Shown piece after piece: positions 6,126-6,420 of a stretch of DNA of 6,420 nt. How positions within the stretch are numbered: position 1 is the stretch's first letter; every line of letters begins with the position of its first letter. Under the pieces are notes generated by a model, which was given only the letters and a program-made list of their open reading frames with translations, was not told where the DNA came from and searched no databases. The translations under genes were made by a program, and so were the position numbers. The DNA comes from Nitrososphaerales archaeon TH1920 (GTDB taxonomy: Archaea; Thermoproteota; Nitrososphaeria; Nitrososphaerales; Nitrososphaeraceae): positions 1 to 6,420 of the forward strand of contig JAATVM010000034.1 in assembly GCA_014523495.1 (NCBI GenBank), in the 5' to 3' direction.

Positions 6126-6420
6126 ATGACTTCAGATCTGAATATGGACTATAGTAAATATGACTTTAAAGATTCAACTGAGCTGTACGTTTATTTAAGT
6201 AAGAAGGGACTTTCAAGGGGAACAGTCGAGGAAATTAGCAAACTTAAAGATGAACCTGAATGGATGCGTGAATTTAGACTACGATCTTTTGATGTTTTTC
6301 TTAGCAAACCCATGCCAAATTGGGGTGGCGATCTATCCCATATTGATTTTCAGAATATTTACTATTATGCAAAGGCTTCTGAAAAGCAAAGTAAGAGCTG
6401 GGATGATGTTCCAGATTCTG
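6126..6420 (+). CDS. sufB: Fe-S cluster assembly scaffold SufB (5' part)
   Basis: SufB works with SufC (ATPase) and SufD as the scaffold that builds Fe-S clusters in the cytosol. The 98 visible codons begin Met-Thr-Ser-Asp-Leu-Asn and include DYSKYDFKDST (residues 8-18), a SKKGLSRGTVEEISKLKDEPEWM segment (25-47), FRLRSFDVFLSKPMPNWGGDLS (50-71) and IYYYAKASEKQ (77-87). The EPEWM..FR..S/A...F...PMP.WG pattern is typical of SufB N termini, and the whole reads like the archaeal form. The gene is cut by the right edge, so the core beta-helix domain is not seen. ATG at 6126 is preferred over ATG at 6144 because it keeps the conserved lead-in and fits the TATA spacing. It is divergent from the tetrapyrrole operon, with a 162-base shared control region. 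Confidence 0.92.
   Translation, partial: MTSDLNMDYSKYDFKDSTELYVYLSKKGLSRGTVEEISKLKDEPEWMREFRLRSFDVFLSKPMPNWGGDLSHIDFQNIYYYAKASEKQSKSWDDVPDS

Overview
The window looks like a piece of an AT-rich archaeal chromosome, most likely an ammonia-oxidiser-type archaeon (Thaumarchaeota / Nitrososphaerota). The reasons are the C5-pathway tetrapyrrole gene order, the close resemblance of the partial SufB to what I recall of thaumarchaeal SufB, the TATA-like boxes upstream of genes, and start codons with little or no Shine-Dalgarno sequence. I cannot place it at genus level; the assignment comes from recognition, not from a search.

Positions 17-5963 are one tightly packed run of six genes on the minus strand. 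In transcription order they are: a Met8/CysG-N-type precorrin-2 dehydrogenase (5963-5292), hemA glutamyl-tRNA reductase (5295-4021), hemB porphobilinogen synthase (4034-3030), hemL glutamate-1-semialdehyde aminomutase (2989-1718), hemC hydroxymethylbilane synthase (1728-772) and a cobA/SUMT-type uroporphyrinogen-III C-methyltransferase (811-17). Neighbours overlap by 4, 14, 11 and 19-40 bases. The only gap is 40 bases, between hemB and hemL. Three of the six genes (the dehydrogenase, hemL and hemC) appear to start with TTG. The left edge cuts the operon just after the cobA stop codon, and an abutting TTG frame may be the start of the next gene.

Together the genes turn glutamyl-tRNA(Glu) into 5-aminolevulinate (hemA, hemL), then porphobilinogen (hemB) and hydroxymethylbilane (hemC). 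After ring closure by HemD, which is not in the window, the cobA product makes precorrin-2 and the dehydrogenase makes sirohydrochlorin. This is the branch point for siroheme, heme by the siroheme-dependent route, and cobalamin.

Positions 5964-6125 are a 162-base divergent intergenic region. It holds candidate TATA boxes for both directions, a long inverted repeat bracketing the leftward promoter, and a short palindrome just before the rightward gene. From 6126 to the right edge is the 5' part of sufB, an Fe-S cluster assembly scaffold gene, reading rightward.

I found no mobile element, CRISPR array, RNA gene or wholly unknown gene. The points most worth checking are the two dyads in the divergent control region, which could co-regulate two iron-consuming pathways, and the unusual active-site segments of HemL.
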